Position numbers and translations under genes: made by a program. The notes under the pieces were generated by a model. The model made no database searches, was not told the origin of the DNA, and saw only the letters and a list, made by a program, of their open reading frames with translations. A DNA stretch of 64,000 nt, from positions 40,721 to 104,720 of the forward strand of contig JEMY01000038.1 of the NCBI GenBank assembly GCA_000585075.1, in the 5' to 3' direction. This DNA comes from Candidatus Accumulibacter regalis (GTDB lineage: Bacteria; Pseudomonadota; Gammaproteobacteria; Burkholderiales; Rhodocyclaceae). This document shows, one piece after another, positions 26,334-36,256 of the stretch. The stretch's first letter is position 1, and every line of letters begins with the position of its first letter.

Positions 26334-27545
26334 ATGAAAAACGAAAAACACTGGCGTATCGCCGCCTGGGCGATCTGGCTGCTTCCCGCGGCACTGGTGG
26401 TCGCGATCGTCGTCACGGCTCCGCTGTCGCGCAGCGTGACCGAGATTTACCACGGCGCGGTCACCCACTGGTGGTCCCTGCAGCCTGTTTATAGCGGTTC
26501 CGTCGGCTTCAATTACCTGCCGCTGTTTCTCCCCGCTTTCGGCCTTTTCGCCTGGCTACCATTGGAACTCGGCGAGATCCTCTGGCGCTGGGCCGCGCTT
26601 GCCGGTCTCGGCGTCGGTCTCTGGCGCTGCACGGGGCCGATAACGACCACTTCCACAGGCCGCTACCCGCTCTTCGTGCTCGTCTCGCTGCTCAGCCTTC
26701 CGATCGGTCTGAGCGCTATCCGTAACGGTCAGTCGAGCGCTCAATTGGCCGCCTGCCTGGTTCTGGCTGCCGCCTGTCTGCAGCAGCGGCGTTGGTCGGC
26801 AGCGACCGTCTGGCTGTGCCTGGCGCTGGTCTGCAAGCCCCTGGCAATACCGGCCATTGGCCTCGCGGTGATGGCTTTTCCGCGTCTCTGGTGGCGCGCG
26901 CTGCTTGGCGTGCTGGTGGTGCTTCTGGCGCCCTATTTGCTGGCGCCGAGCGCTTATGTGCATGCGCTGTATGCCGCTTTCGCGACCAACCTCATGGATT
27001 GCTTCCACCCGCCCGATCGAACCTTCGCCGATGTCAACGGCGTTCTGATGGCCTTCAACCTCCAACTGGCCGGCGCGCCGTCACTGATCGTGCGCGTCGC
27101 CTCCGGTGTGGCGATGGCCCTCGCCATCTGGTTCACCGCCAGGCTGGCTGGCGACTTCCGGCGAGTCCTCCTCTGGCTGGGTTTCAGCACTAGCTACATC
27201 ATGCTGTTCACGCCGATGAACGAGGCCAACAGCTACGTCATGCTGGCGCCGGCATTGGGACTGTGGGCGGGGTGGTTCCTCGACCGCGGCGAGACGCGAA
27301 TGGTGCACACCTTCGTGCTGCTGTCGGTCAGCATCCTGCTGCTGGCGGACGTGATCGGCCTGGTGCTTGGCAAGGGAGTCAGGAATGAGTTCGACAAATT
27401 CTGGTCGCCGTTGATGACGTTCGTCTTCCTGGCGATCCTGGTGGCGCAGATTCGGCAGATGGCCGCCGAGGCAGGGCAAGCACTTCGGCGATCCCGAGCG
27501 CTCACAGCCGCGCCCGCCATCGGCACTCGCCCGGATCAACCGTAG
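26334..27545 (+). CDS. GT87 (DUF2029) family membrane glycosyltransferase-like protein
   Basis: A 403-residue protein with roughly ten transmembrane helices resembling the GT87 mannosyltransferase family, which uses polyprenyl-linked sugars outside the membrane. Typical features are FNYLPLFLPAFGLFAWLP after the first helix, the SIRNGQSSAQ-like stretch (here SAIRNGQSSAQ) and CKPLAIPAIGLAVMA. ATG at 26334 chosen; the longer frame adds an unlikely N-terminus. Acceptor unknown. Confidence 0.8.
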   Translation: MKNEKHWRIAAWAIWLLPAALVVAIVVTAPLSRSVTEIYHGAVTHWWSLQPVYSGSVGFNYLPLFLPAFGLFAWLPLELGEILWRWAALAGLGVGLWRCTGPITTTSTGRYPLFVLVSLLSLPIGLSAIRNGQSSAQLAACLVLAAACLQQRRWSAATVWLCLALVCKPLAIPAIGLAVMAFPRLWWRALLGVLVVLLAPYLLAPSAYVHALYAAFATNLMDCFHPPDRTFADVNGVLMAFNLQLAGAPSLIVRVASGVAMALAIWFTARLAGDFRRVLLWLGFSTSYIMLFTPMNEANSYVMLAPALGLWAGWFLDRGETRMVHTFVLLSVSILLLADVIGLVLGKGVRNEFDKFWSPLMTFVFLAILVAQIRQMAAEAGQALRRSRALTAAPAIGTRPDQP

Positions 27546-27802
27546 CCTCGCTTCCCTACGGCCGGAAAGGTCACCGTCACCCGCAGACCTGAACGCGACT
27601 GCTGAGCGGCCGAGCCAGGAGCAGGCGTGGCTCCCGGACGAACGGAAATTGCCTCAACCATCGACAATCCGAGACCCGAAGCGATCTCGTTGCTGCCCCC
27701 GACACGACAGAACGGAGCAAACGCCCGCTCCCGCTCCCCTGGCGCGTTAAGAACCCGCGCACCGCCAGACCGCGGGAAGCCGGGTCGCGCATTCGCGTCC
27801 AA
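27536..27802 (-). pseudogene. Remnant of a histidine kinase ATPase domain
   Basis: The minus-strand frame reads DANARPGFP, then ERERAFAPFCRVGGSNEIASGLGLSMVEAI and SGLRVTVTFP, which line up with the G1-to-G2 part of a histidine kinase ATP-binding domain (DNGPGIP, F-x-RFYR, GSGLGLAIV). The N-box, H-box and everything upstream are missing, and the linker after the G2 box is degraded. I read it as a decayed kinase gene end, not a functional protein. Confidence 0.6.
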
Positions 27803-28007
27803 GGCCATCTCGTCCTCGTCTCGAAAACGTCGCCGGAGAGTCACGGAGTGGCGGGCTGGACGCCGACCCTCGATGAGGTAACAAATAACTGCAAGCAGAG
27901 TAAACAAACTATCATCGGGGGCCCGACCAGGGCTGGACCTCGTTGCTGGTGACCGGCCGCGAAGCGGCGCCAGAACGCCTGCGTAAGCTGCTCAAGGAGA
28001 GAGAATC
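27803..28007. other. Gap upstream of D-lactate dehydrogenase
   Basis: Together with the kinase remnant this makes a 460-base stretch without an intact gene. An AT-richer patch at 27880-27915 could hold the promoter for the dehydrogenase, but no clear hexamer pair is visible. AAGGAGAG (27993-28000) is the ribosome-binding site for the gene at 28008. Confidence 0.4.
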
Positions 28008-30785
28008 ATGAGTCCGTTGATTGAAGCGCTTTCCCGCATCCTGCCGCGACGCCAGGTGATCACCGACAACCTGCGACGACTGGCCTACGGTACTGACGCC
28101 AGCTTCTACCGCCTGATCCCCGAGGTCGTCGCCGTGGTTGAATCCGAGGAAGAGGTCCAGGCCGTGCTGCACGCGGCACGCGCCCATCGACGCCCGGTGA
28201 CCTTTCGCGCCGCCGGCACCAGCCTCTCGGGCCAGGCCGTTACCGACGGGGTACTGGCGCTGATCGGCGACGGCTTCGCCAGCTGCGAGATCGCCGCCGA
28301 TGCAGCCAGCGTGCGTCTCGGGCCGGGGATGATCGGCGGTGAGGTCAACTACCGCCTCGCACGGCACGGGCGCAAGATCGGCCCGGATCCGGCGTCGATC
28401 AACGCCTGCAAGATCGGCGGCATCGCTGCCAACAACGCTTCCGGCATGTGCTGCGGCACGGCGCAGAACAGCTACCATACGCTCGCCGGGCTACGGGTGA
28501 TCCTTGCCGACGGTACGGTGCTGGATAGCGAAGACTCGTTCAGCATCGCCAGTTTCAGGCAGAGCCACGCCACGCTGCTGAACGGGCTGGAGCAGCTCGG
28601 CGCCGCAACGCGCGCCGATGAGGCACTGGCCGCGCGCATTCGCCACAAGTTCCGCATCAAGAACACGACCGGCTACAGCCTCAATGCTCTGGTCGACTAT
28701 GAAGACCCGCTCGACATCCTGGCCCATCTGATGATCGGTTCTGAAGGCACCCTCGCCTTCATCTCGCGCATCACCTATCGCACCGTCGTCGAAGACCCCT
28801 GCAAGGCCAGTGCGCTGGTGTTCTTTCCGACCATCGAAGCCGCCTGCCAGGCCGTCATCCGCCTCAAGCCGGAGCCCGTATCCGCCGTCGAACTGCTCGA
28901 CCGCGCGGCCTTGCGCTCGGTGGAAGGCCAGCCCGGGCTGCCGCCCATCATTCACACGCTGAGCGACGATGCCGCCGCTCTGCTCATCGAGGTCCGTGCT
29001 GAAACGGAAAGGCTCCTGCAGCAGCGGGTTGACGCCGCGCTCGGCGCACTGGCGGGTATCGCCACCGTCGAAGCGCCGGCGTTCTCTACTGACGCCGAGA
29101 CTTGCGCGATGTACTGGAAAGTGCGCAAGGGCACCTTCCCCTCGGTCGGCGCGATGCGCCGCACCGGAACCACGGTCATCATCGAGGACGTCGCCTTCCC
29201 GATCGAATCCCTGGCCCTGGCGACCCTCGATCTGCAGGCGCTGTTGCGCAAACACGGTTACACGGAGGGGATCATCTTTGGTCACGCGCTCGAGGGTAAC
29301 CTGCACTTCGTGTTTACCCAGGATTTCAGCAGCGCCGCGGAAGTGGAGCGCTACGCCCGGTTCATGGAGGACATCTGTACCCTGGTGGTAGACAAGTACG
29401 ACGGTTCGCTCAAGGCCGAGCACGGTACCGGGCGGAACATGGCGCCGTTCGTGGAAAGGGAATGGGGGCACCAGGCAACCAGCCTGATGCGCCAGATCAA
29501 GGCTCTCTTCGACCCCGACAATCTGCTCAATCCGGGCGTCATCCTCAGCGACGATCCGCAGGCCCACCTCAAGCACCTGAAGCCGATGCCGGCCGCCGAG
29601 GACATCGTTGATCGCTGCATCGAATGTGGTTTCTGCGAGCCGCTGTGCCCGTCGCACCGGCTGACGCTCTCGCCGCGCCAACGCATCGCAAGCTGGCGCG
29701 AGCTCTCGCGCCGCGCCGCGGCCGGCGAGGATGCCGCCGACGTCGGTCGCGATTTCGCCTACTACGGGCTCGACACCTGTGCCGGCTGCGGCCTGTGCTC
29801 GACCGCCTGCCCGGTCGGCATCGACACCGGAGAACTGACCCGCCGGCTGCGCGGCCGCGGCCTGGGCACCACCTCGCACAAAGTCGGCAGCTGGACGGTG
29901 GACAATTTCGGCAAGGTCGCCACCGCGTCGCGGGTAGGACTGTCCATCGGCCACGTGGTTTCCCGCGTGGTCGGTGACCGCGTCGTCGCGCGCGTCTCGG
30001 GAGGGGCCTGGAAACACGGCATGCCGCAGGCCGGCAAACCGCCAACGCAAGGAATAGGCAGCGGCGATCCGGTCGTCTATTTCCCGGCCTGCGGCGGCCG
30101 AATCTTCGGCGCCAATAGCCCCGAAGAGGCAACGCTTCCCGAAGTGATCATGGAATTGCTGACCCGCGCCGGGTATGCGCCGCGCCTGCCGGAAGGTTTC
30201 GACAAACTTTGCTGCGGCCAGATGCTCGCCAGCAAGGGGATGGCCGAGGAGGCAGAACAAATGGCCAACGCGGTTACCGCTGCCCTGCTGACGGCAGCAG
30301 ACGACGGTCATGGCGGCTACTTTCCGATCATCATGGACGCCAGCACCTGTTCCGTGCGCATGCAAAAACACCTCGCCGGTCGGCTGACGCTGCTCGACTT
30401 TCACGAGTTCGCGCACGACGCGCTACTGCCTCGCCTGGCACTTTCCCGCAAGCCAGGGCCGGTTGCGCTGCACATCAATTGCAGCGTGCGCCGCACCGGC
30501 TCAGACGGCAAGCTGCGCACGCTGATTGCCGCCTGTGTCGATGACGTCGTCGAACCCGCCGGCGTCACCTGCTGCGGCTTTGCCGGCGATCGTGGTTTCG
30601 TCGTTCCGGAACTCAACGCGCACGCGCTGCGCAAGGTTCATGAAGCCCTGCCGGCCGAATGCTGCGAGGGGGTCTCCACCAGCCGCACCTGCGAGATCGG
30701 CCTTACTGCGGAGACCGGCCGGCCCTATCGCTCCGTCGCCTACCTGCTCGAAGAATGCAGCCGTGGCGAGAAAACCGCGTGCTGA
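28008..30785 (+). CDS. dld: FAD/Fe-S D-lactate dehydrogenase, Dld-II type
   Basis: A 925-residue multidomain oxidoreductase. An N-terminal FAD-binding domain (VTFRAAGTSLSGQA near residue 65) and a FAD-oxidase C-terminal domain (to about 520) are followed by two 4Fe-4S motifs (CIECGFCEPLCP and CAGCGLCSTACPVG) and two Cys-rich CCG domains (CCGQM and CCGFAGDRG). The layout and N-terminus match Shewanella Dld-II, which passes electrons from D-lactate to the respiratory chain. A related 2-hydroxy acid such as D-2-hydroxyglutarate is an alternative substrate. Confidence 0.87.
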   Translation: MSPLIEALSRILPRRQVITDNLRRLAYGTDASFYRLIPEVVAVVESEEEVQAVLHAARAHRRPVTFRAAGTSLSGQAVTDGVLALIGDGFASCEIAADAASVRLGPGMIGGEVNYRLARHGRKIGPDPASINACKIGGIAANNASGMCCGTAQNSYHTLAGLRVILADGTVLDSEDSFSIASFRQSHATLLNGLEQLGAATRADEALAARIRHKFRIKNTTGYSLNALVDYEDPLDILAHLMIGSEGTLAFISRITYRTVVEDPCKASALVFFPTIEAACQAVIRLKPEPVSAVELLDRAALRSVEGQPGLPPIIHTLSDDAAALLIEVRAETERLLQQRVDAALGALAGIATVEAPAFSTDAETCAMYWKVRKGTFPSVGAMRRTGTTVIIEDVAFPIESLALATLDLQALLRKHGYTEGIIFGHALEGNLHFVFTQDFSSAAEVERYARFMEDICTLVVDKYDGSLKAEHGTGRNMAPFVEREWGHQATSLMRQIKALFDPDNLLNPGVILSDDPQAHLKHLKPMPAAEDIVDRCIECGFCEPLCPSHRLTLSPRQRIASWRELSRRAAAGEDAADVGRDFAYYGLDTCAGCGLCSTACPVGIDTGELTRRLRGRGLGTTSHKVGSWTVDNFGKVATASRVGLSIGHVVSRVVGDRVVARVSGGAWKHGMPQAGKPPTQGIGSGDPVVYFPACGGRIFGANSPEEATLPEVIMELLTRAGYAPRLPEGFDKLCCGQMLASKGMAEEAEQMANAVTAALLTAADDGHGGYFPIIMDASTCSVRMQKHLAGRLTLLDFHEFAHDALLPRLALSRKPGPVALHINCSVRRTGSDGKLRTLIAACVDDVVEPAGVTCCGFAGDRGFVVPELNAHALRKVHEALPAECCEGVSTSRTCEIGLTAETGRPYRSVAYLLEECSRGEKTAC

Positions 30786-30966
30786 GGATCGATCCTGCCC
30801 TGGGCCGGCATGGTCCGCGCTGGCCGCCCGTTGACCGCGATTTGCCAGCGATGCTCCTTTCCCTGGGCAGCTTCGTTGCGGACGGCGGGACGCGTTGCCG
30901 ACGGCAGCGTCGTCGTCTCATCCCGGGAGTGAGAACCGCGTCGATGTCGGCTAGAATGCCGGCACC

Positions 30967-32007
30967 ATGAGTGAACGCCATCCCCACGATCACCCCGAGC
31001 CCCGCGCGCACGATCATGGCCACGAGCACGACGACCAGGGCACGCACGGTCCGCACGCGACTGGCCACGCTGCGCACGACCATCACGCGCATGGCGGCCA
31101 TGACGGCCACGCCCATCACCACCACGCGGACGCCGGCCCACGCCTGATCTGGGCGCTGCTGCTGACACTCGGCTTTGCCGCCGTCGAAGCAGTGGCCGGT
31201 TTCTGGTCGGGATCGCTGGCCCTGCTCGGCGATGCCGGGCACATGGTCACCGACAGTGCCTCGCTGGCCCTGGCCGCCTTTGCCGCCTGGATCGCGAAGC
31301 GCCCGCCGACACAACGCCATACCTACGGTTATGGCCGCGTCGAAACACTGGCGGCGCTGGCCAACGTCGTGTTCATGGTCGCGGTCGTGGTCGGCATTTC
31401 AGTGATGGCCGTGCGCCGCATCCTTGAACCCGGGGACGTCAACGGCGAGGTGGTGACCATCGTCGCGGCACTCGGGCTGCTGCTCAACATCGGCGTCGCC
31501 TGGCTGTTGATGCACGGCGAGCAGACGATGAATACCCGCGGCGCGCTGCTGCACGTGCTCGGCGACCTGCTCGGCTCGGTGGCCGCGCTGGTCTCCGGGG
31601 CGGTGATCATGTGGACCGGCTGGACGACCGTCGACCCTCTGCTCTCGCTGCTGATCTGTGCGCTGATGCTGGTTTCCAGCCTGCGCCTGCTGCGTGAGGT
31701 ACTGCAGGCGCTGATGGAAGGCGTACCGGTGAGCCTGTCCACCGAGCAGGTCGGGCGCCAGCTGGCCGGCGTGCGGGGCGTCGCCTCGGTGCACGATCTG
31801 CACATCTGGACCCTCTCGTCGAACCGGATCGCCCTCTCGGCGCACCTGGTCGTCGAATCGCTGGCCCACTGGCCGGCGGTCCTTGCCGCCAGCCGACAGG
31901 TACTGGCCGAACAAGGCATCACGCACGTCACGCTGCAGCCGGAACCTCTGCACAATGCGGTTCGCTGGCTGGCGCCTGGCGAACAACGCGGCGTGCCGGA
32001 AAGCTGA
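30967..32007 (+). CDS. Cation diffusion facilitator (Zn/Co/Cd efflux), His-rich N-terminus
   Basis: A 346-residue CDF transporter of the CzcD/ZitB group exporting divalent metals by proton exchange. Six transmembrane helices carry the metal site residues in GDAGHMVTDSASLAL and HVLGDLLGSVAAL; a C-terminal cytoplasmic domain follows. The first 58 residues are a His/Asp/Gly tail with about 20 His, likely a metal-binding reservoir. It is followed closely by an ArsN2-like acetyltransferase. Confidence 0.92.
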   Translation: MSERHPHDHPEPRAHDHGHEHDDQGTHGPHATGHAAHDHHAHGGHDGHAHHHHADAGPRLIWALLLTLGFAAVEAVAGFWSGSLALLGDAGHMVTDSASLALAAFAAWIAKRPPTQRHTYGYGRVETLAALANVVFMVAVVVGISVMAVRRILEPGDVNGEVVTIVAALGLLLNIGVAWLLMHGEQTMNTRGALLHVLGDLLGSVAALVSGAVIMWTGWTTVDPLLSLLICALMLVSSLRLLREVLQALMEGVPVSLSTEQVGRQLAGVRGVASVHDLHIWTLSSNRIALSAHLVVESLAHWPAVLAASRQVLAEQGITHVTLQPEPLHNAVRWLAPGEQRGVPES

Positions 32008-32015
32008 ACACGCAG

Positions 32016-32492
32016 ATGGCGGCGTCGTCGCACACGCTGTGCGCCCCCGGGCTTGATGAACTTCCCGCCTTGCTCGCCCTGCTTGCCGACTGCGCCCTGC
32101 CGGTTGCCGACATCGAGGCGGCGCATCTGCCCGGCTTTCTGATTTGTCGCGACGAGGGTCGCCTGATCGCCACGGCCGGCCTGCAGCCTTGCGGTGAAAC
32201 GGTGCTGCTGCGTTCGCTGGCCGTTGCAGCACACTGCCGTCAGCGTGGACTCGCCGCTCAGCTGCTTGCCGCGCTCGAGCAGCGCGCGCTGGCCGACGGC
32301 CATCGGCAGATCTTCCTGCTCACCACCAGCGCGCAGGACTTCTTTTCCGCCCGCGGTTTTCGCTTGCTGCCGCGGTCCGCCGTCCCACCGGGAATCACCG
32401 CGACAGCGCAGTTCCGCTGTCTGTGCCCGGCGTCGGCGGCGTGCATGGTCAAGATCCTTGACGGCGCGCTCGCGCGCGAGAGCGCCGCGTGA
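32016..32492 (+). CDS. ArsN2-like GNAT N-acetyltransferase
   Basis: A 158-residue GNAT protein. The acetyl-CoA loop is at [11 protein letters not shown] (about residues 74-84), and the C-terminal pattern [37 protein letters not shown] is that of the arsenic-resistance-associated ArsN2 group. No ars operon is nearby, so a role in arsenic resistance is unproven. It overlaps dtd (GTGA). Confidence 0.82.
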   Translation: MAASSHTLCAPGLDELPALLALLADCALPVADIEAAHLPGFLICRDEGRLIATAGLQPCGETVLLRSLAVAAHCRQRGLAAQLLAALEQRALADGHRQIFLLTTSAQDFFSARGFRLLPRSAVPPGITATAQFRCLCPASAACMVKILDGALARESAA

Positions 32493-32941
32493 GGGTCGTC
32501 GCCCAGCGCGTCGCTGCGGCGCGGGTCGAAGTCGACGGCCGGGTAAGCGGCAGCATCGGCGCGGGTCTGCTGCTTCTGGCCGGCTTCGAGGCCGCTGACA
32601 ACGATGCCGATCTCGACTGGATGGCCGCCAAGCTGGCCAGGCTGCGCATCTTTGCCGACGCCGCAGGCGTCATGAACCGCAGCGTCGTCGATGCCGACGG
32701 CGAAGTGCTGGCGGTCAGTCAGTTCACGCTCTTTGCGTCGACCAGGAAAGGCAACCGCCCTTCCTGGAGTCGCGCTGCGCCGCCGGAGCTGGCGCAGCCG
32801 CTATTCGAGCGCTTTGTCCGGCGACTCGAAAAGACCCTGGGACGCGCGGTGCCGACCGGCGTCTTCGGCGCCGAGATGCGGGTTCACCTGATCAACGACG
32901 GTCCGGTGACGATCAGCATCGATTCGCGCCAGCCGGAGTAG
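32489..32941 (+). CDS. dtd: D-aminoacyl-tRNA deacylase
   Basis: A 150-residue enzyme that hydrolyses D-amino acids from tRNA, protecting translation. Both family motifs are present: SQFTL (about residues 77-81) and the C-terminal [10 protein letters not shown]. The GTG start overlaps the upstream stop. Length is normal. Confidence 0.95.
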   Translation: MRVVAQRVAAARVEVDGRVSGSIGAGLLLLAGFEAADNDADLDWMAAKLARLRIFADAAGVMNRSVVDADGEVLAVSQFTLFASTRKGNRPSWSRAAPPELAQPLFERFVRRLEKTLGRAVPTGVFGAEMRVHLINDGPVTISIDSRQPE

Positions 32942-33035
32942 GCGGCCGCGAGTAGGGGCAGCCAGAGCAGCAGGGCGGAGCGGGCCAGCCAGGCCCCGCG
33001 ACGACCCACTGGCTGGCTGCGCGGCCAGCCGACAA

Positions 33036-33515
33036 TCAGTTCCCTGACGCCCCGCCCATCTGCGTCTGCAGATAGTTCTGCAAGCCAACCTTGTCGATCA
33101 GATCGAGCTGCGTTTCGAGGTAGTCGATGTGCTCCTCGGTATCGTTGAGGATCTCCTGCATCAAGTCGCGGGAGACGTAGTCCTTGACCGACTCGCAGTG
33201 CGTGACTCCGGCGATGAGATCGGCATGCGCACCGCGCTCCAGCTTGAGATCGCCGCTCAGGCACTCGGGGACGTTCTGGCCGATTGACAGCTTCGGCACC
33301 TCCATCTTCGGCAGCCCGTCGAGAAACAGCAGGCGTTCAATGATCTTGTCGGCGTGCTGCATTTCTTCGATCGACTCGTCGTACTCGTGCTTGCCCAGGG
33401 CGTTGAAGCCCCAGTTCTTGTACATCCGGGCGTGCAGAAAATACTGGTTGATCGCGGCAAGCTCGTTCGCCAGCTGCTTGTTGAGCAGCTGAATGACCGT
33501 TTTGTCACCTTTCAT
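33036..33515 (-). CDS. bfr: Bacterioferritin
   Basis: A 159-residue haem-containing ferritin that oxidises and stores iron in a 24-subunit shell. Typical sequence: [31 protein letters not shown] with ferroxidase Glu residues, the haem Met in [18 protein letters not shown], and the C-terminal [14 protein letters not shown] helix. It stands alone, with no bfd gene adjacent. Confidence 0.96.
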   Translation of the reverse strand: MKGDKTVIQLLNKQLANELAAINQYFLHARMYKNWGFNALGKHEYDESIEEMQHADKIIERLLFLDGLPKMEVPKLSIGQNVPECLSGDLKLERGAHADLIAGVTHCESVKDYVSRDLMQEILNDTEEHIDYLETQLDLIDKVGLQNYLQTQMGGASGN

Positions 33516-33932
33516 GGGGACTCCGTTTCTGGGCGCCGCGGTGGGGGCCGCAGCTGATTATTGGAGAGGCGGGGAAGCGCCCGCGCCGGCAGGACTTCGC
33601 GCAAGGCATCGCACAGGGAAACCTGGCGCGGGCAGCCGTTGTAAGAGACAGCAAGTGGCGCGCACAATTCATGGCCGCGAGCAGATCGCCTCGTCACTCA
33701 GCCACCGAATCACCTGCTGGCGTCGGCATTATAGACGTCGACACCCATGGCTACGGCCATTTGCCGAAGATCAAGCAGGCGCAGCGCCTGTTGCCTGACG
33801 GCCGCCAGCAGAGGAAGGCGACCAACGCAACGCAAGGGGAAGGAACTGCAGAGAAAGTTCCGACCAGGCTGCGCCCTGGGGCCTTGAAATGCGCCATGGA
33901 ATCGCCACCAGCTCGGCGGCGTGCGCCGAAAC
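33516..33932. other. Non-coding gap upstream of bfr
   Basis: About 415 bases between the bfr start and the tRNA-Glu gene. It must hold the bfr promoter on the minus strand, but I see no clear Fur box, promoter pair or small gene. The open frames here end in the tRNA and lack coding character. Confidence 0.5.
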
Positions 33933-34008
33933 TGGCATCCCCACGGGGATTCGAACCCCGGTACCTACCGTGAAAGGGTAGTGTCCTAGGCCTCTAGACG
34001 ATGGGGAC
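33933..34008 (-). tRNA. tRNA-Glu (anticodon TTC)
   Basis: On the minus strand the gene begins GTCCCCATCG and folds into a full cloverleaf: 7-bp acceptor (GTCCCCA with TGGGGAT), anticodon loop CTTTCAC with anticodon TTC, T-arm with GGTTCGAATCC, and an encoded CCA end. Confidence 0.97.
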
Positions 34009-34029
34009 CCGGAACTTCTTTCGCCTTGT

Positions 34030-34105
<76 letters not shown>

Positions 34106-34384
34106 GCGCGAAAGAAGCCGGGATTATAGGGAGCTGGCCCGGTGCTGTAAAGCGCTACGCGGCAACCCGGCGCGAAAGCGGGTAAACCATGAAAAACTTG
34201 CCCCTGGCTTTCGTCGGCCATTAAGCTCGCAGCTCGACCACCACCGATCACCACAGGGACACGCCATGCCGGAAGCCTCCTGGCTCCTTTCTGTTATCGC
34301 CTCGCGCCTCGTTGCGACTTCCGGGCAGGACATCATCGCGGAATCCGGCAACCAGCCCGGAGTGCGCCCTGCCGGTCAGCAGCG
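34106..34384. other. Gap between tRNA pair and patatin gene
   Basis: About 280 bases holding the tRNA promoter on the minus strand and any patatin-gene promoter on the plus strand. I see no gene or clear regulatory site. Confidence 0.45.
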
Positions 34385-35338
34385 GTGACCAGGATCCGTC
34401 CCCGCCTCGGTCTGGCGCTGGGCAGCGGGTCGGCGCGCGGCTGGTCGCATATCGGGATTGTCGACGCTCTCGCCGAGCGCGGCCTCAGGCCCGACGTGAT
34501 CGCCGGTGCATCGGTCGGCGCCCTCGTCGGCGCAGCGTGCGCCGCCGGTCGCCTCGGCGAACTCGAACGCTGGGTGTGCACGCTCACCCAGCGCGATGTC
34601 TGGCGCCTGGTAGACACGACTTTTCGCGGCGGCGGCGTGATGACCGGCAATCGCCTGATGAGCACGATCGCCGAGCAGATCGGCGACGCCCCGATCGAAA
34701 GCCTGGCCATGTCTTTCGGTGCCGTCGCGGCCGATCTCTATACCGGCGAGGAGATCTGGCTGCGCGAAGGTTCGTTCATGGCCGCGGTGCGTGCGTCGAG
34801 TGGCCTGCCCGGTCTCCTGGCACCCACCTGGCACCAGCAGCGCTGGCTGATCGACGGCGGCGTGGTGAATCCGGTGCCGGTCTCGCTATGCCGGGCCCTC
34901 GGCGCCGATGTCGTTATCGCGGTCGACCTTCGCCGCTCGCTCACGAAAATGGCCATGCGTGCGCCCGACGGCGTTGTCGACGCCCAGGATCGGAACAGGG
35001 CTCTGGCAAGCTCCGCGGAAGCCAGCGCCGAAGGCATCGCCATCCTGCGCAAGTGGGCCGGGCTGGTGGATGGCCTCGTGGAATCCTTCCGCAGCAAGCG
35101 TAGCGACCCCGGTTTGTTCGAAGTCATGAGTGGGGCGGTGAACATCATGCAGGAGCGCATCACGCGCAGCCGCCTGGCCATTGATCCGGCCGACGTGGTC
35201 CTGCGTCCGGACCTCGCCGACTTTCAGTTGATGGACTTCCACAGGGCCCGCGAGGCAATCGACATCGGCCGCAAACACGTCGGGGAGGCCGCCCCGCAAC
35301 TCGAGGCCATTGCCGCGCAGCTGCTGCCGGAACCGTAG
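34385..35338 (+). CDS. Patatin-like phospholipase (RssA-like)
   Basis: A 317-residue patatin-domain protein. The oxyanion-hole loop GSGSARGWSHIG (residues 13-24), nucleophile elbow GASVG with catalytic Ser, and DGG with catalytic Asp (WLIDGGVVNPVPV) are intact, so lipid acyl hydrolase activity is likely. It is closest in look to RssA/YchK-type proteins. GTG start. Membrane lipid turnover is inferred. Confidence 0.87.
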   Translation: MTRIRPRLGLALGSGSARGWSHIGIVDALAERGLRPDVIAGASVGALVGAACAAGRLGELERWVCTLTQRDVWRLVDTTFRGGGVMTGNRLMSTIAEQIGDAPIESLAMSFGAVAADLYTGEEIWLREGSFMAAVRASSGLPGLLAPTWHQQRWLIDGGVVNPVPVSLCRALGADVVIAVDLRRSLTKMAMRAPDGVVDAQDRNRALASSAEASAEGIAILRKWAGLVDGLVESFRSKRSDPGLFEVMSGAVNIMQERITRSRLAIDPADVVLRPDLADFQLMDFHRAREAIDIGRKHVGEAAPQLEAIAAQLLPEP

Positions 35339-35380
35339 GCGCACGAGACAAGCGCGCTGCGCAAAGCGCATCGCGAATGG

Positions 35381-36256
35381 CTAGTCGTTGCTGCGCATCA
35401 CGGCGGCACCCCCTTCGTAGAGCTCGCTCAGAGCGGCCGGGTCGAGGCCGAGAAGGCGCAGGCAAGAGGGACCCAGCTTTCGCCATTCTTCGGTGTAGCT
35501 GCCACCGCTGACGTGCTGCAGAATGTGCTCGGCAGTCTGGCTGGCGGCGACCAGATAGCGGCTGGCGGCTGGCAGGCCGGACTCGAAATGCTCGATGGCG
35601 TCGCGGTCGTGATGGTAGCGGATGGCCAGCGAGATTTCCTCCGGCAGCCACCAGTTTTGCGCCAGCAGCGAGCCGATGACGCTGTGATTGGTCGGCAGGA
35701 CCTCGATTTCGACGTCGGTGAAGGCACGTTCGGCCTCGTGATTCGCGCGGTCCAGCGTGGCCATGTAATCCGGAAAGCGGCGCAGCAGGATGACGATGCC
35801 GCAATCCCTGAACAGGCCGTAGGTGTAGGCGTCGTCGGCGCGCAAGCCAGGCTTTCTGACGATTTGCGCCAACCACCCGGAGAGCGACGCGATGCGGGCC
35901 GATGCCTGCCAGAAACGCTCGTAGTGCGCGGAGCCAGGGAAGGCCTGGCGCAGGCTGATGGCCGCGATGGCCCGACTGGTCGCGTCGAGGCCGAGCATGA
36001 GCAGGGCTTCCTGGACCGAGCGGCAGCGGCTGCGGCAGCCGAAATAAGGCGAGTTCACGGTCTTGATCAGACCGGCGGCGAGGCTGACGTCGGCGCCGAT
36101 CTGTTGGCTTATGAGCTTGAAATTGGGCAGCTCCTGGCGCACCTCATGGCAAATCCGGTCGATGATCGTCGGCCGCGGGGGAATGTCGATGTCGCGGATC
36201 GTTCGCTCGAGCACCTCGTCGAGCCGGCCGTTCCCCGCTTGCGTGTCAGGGCTCAT
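35381..36256 (-). CDS. HDOD domain signalling protein
   Basis: A 291-residue protein with an HDOD domain (about residues 15-215), a non-catalytic relative of HD hydrolases. Family texture: LISQQIGADVSLAAGLIKTVNSPYFG and SVQEALLMLGLDATSRAIAA. The gene overlaps the upstream GGDEF-EAL gene by 11 bases, so it probably acts in the same c-di-GMP-linked pathway. Confidence 0.88.
   Translation of the reverse strand: MSPDTQAGNGRLDEVLERTIRDIDIPPRPTIIDRICHEVRQELPNFKLISQQIGADVSLAAGLIKTVNSPYFGCRSRCRSVQEALLMLGLDATSRAIAAISLRQAFPGSAHYERFWQASARIASLSGWLAQIVRKPGLRADDAYTYGLFRDCGIVILLRRFPDYMATLDRANHEAERAFTDVEIEVLPTNHSVIGSLLAQNWWLPEEISLAIRYHHDRDAIEHFESGLPAASRYLVAASQTAEHILQHVSGGSYTEEWRKLGPSCLRLLGLDPAALSELYEGGAAVMRSND

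Noticed and set aside
28491..30416. A 641-codon open frame antisense to the D-lactate dehydrogenase gene
   Set aside because: Same reason: the sense strand has FAD, Fe-S and CCG motifs, the antisense product none.
33671..33973. Plus-strand frame of 100 codons ending SPRGFEPRYLP
   Set aside because: The ending is a translation of the tRNA-Glu gene; a well-known annotation artefact.
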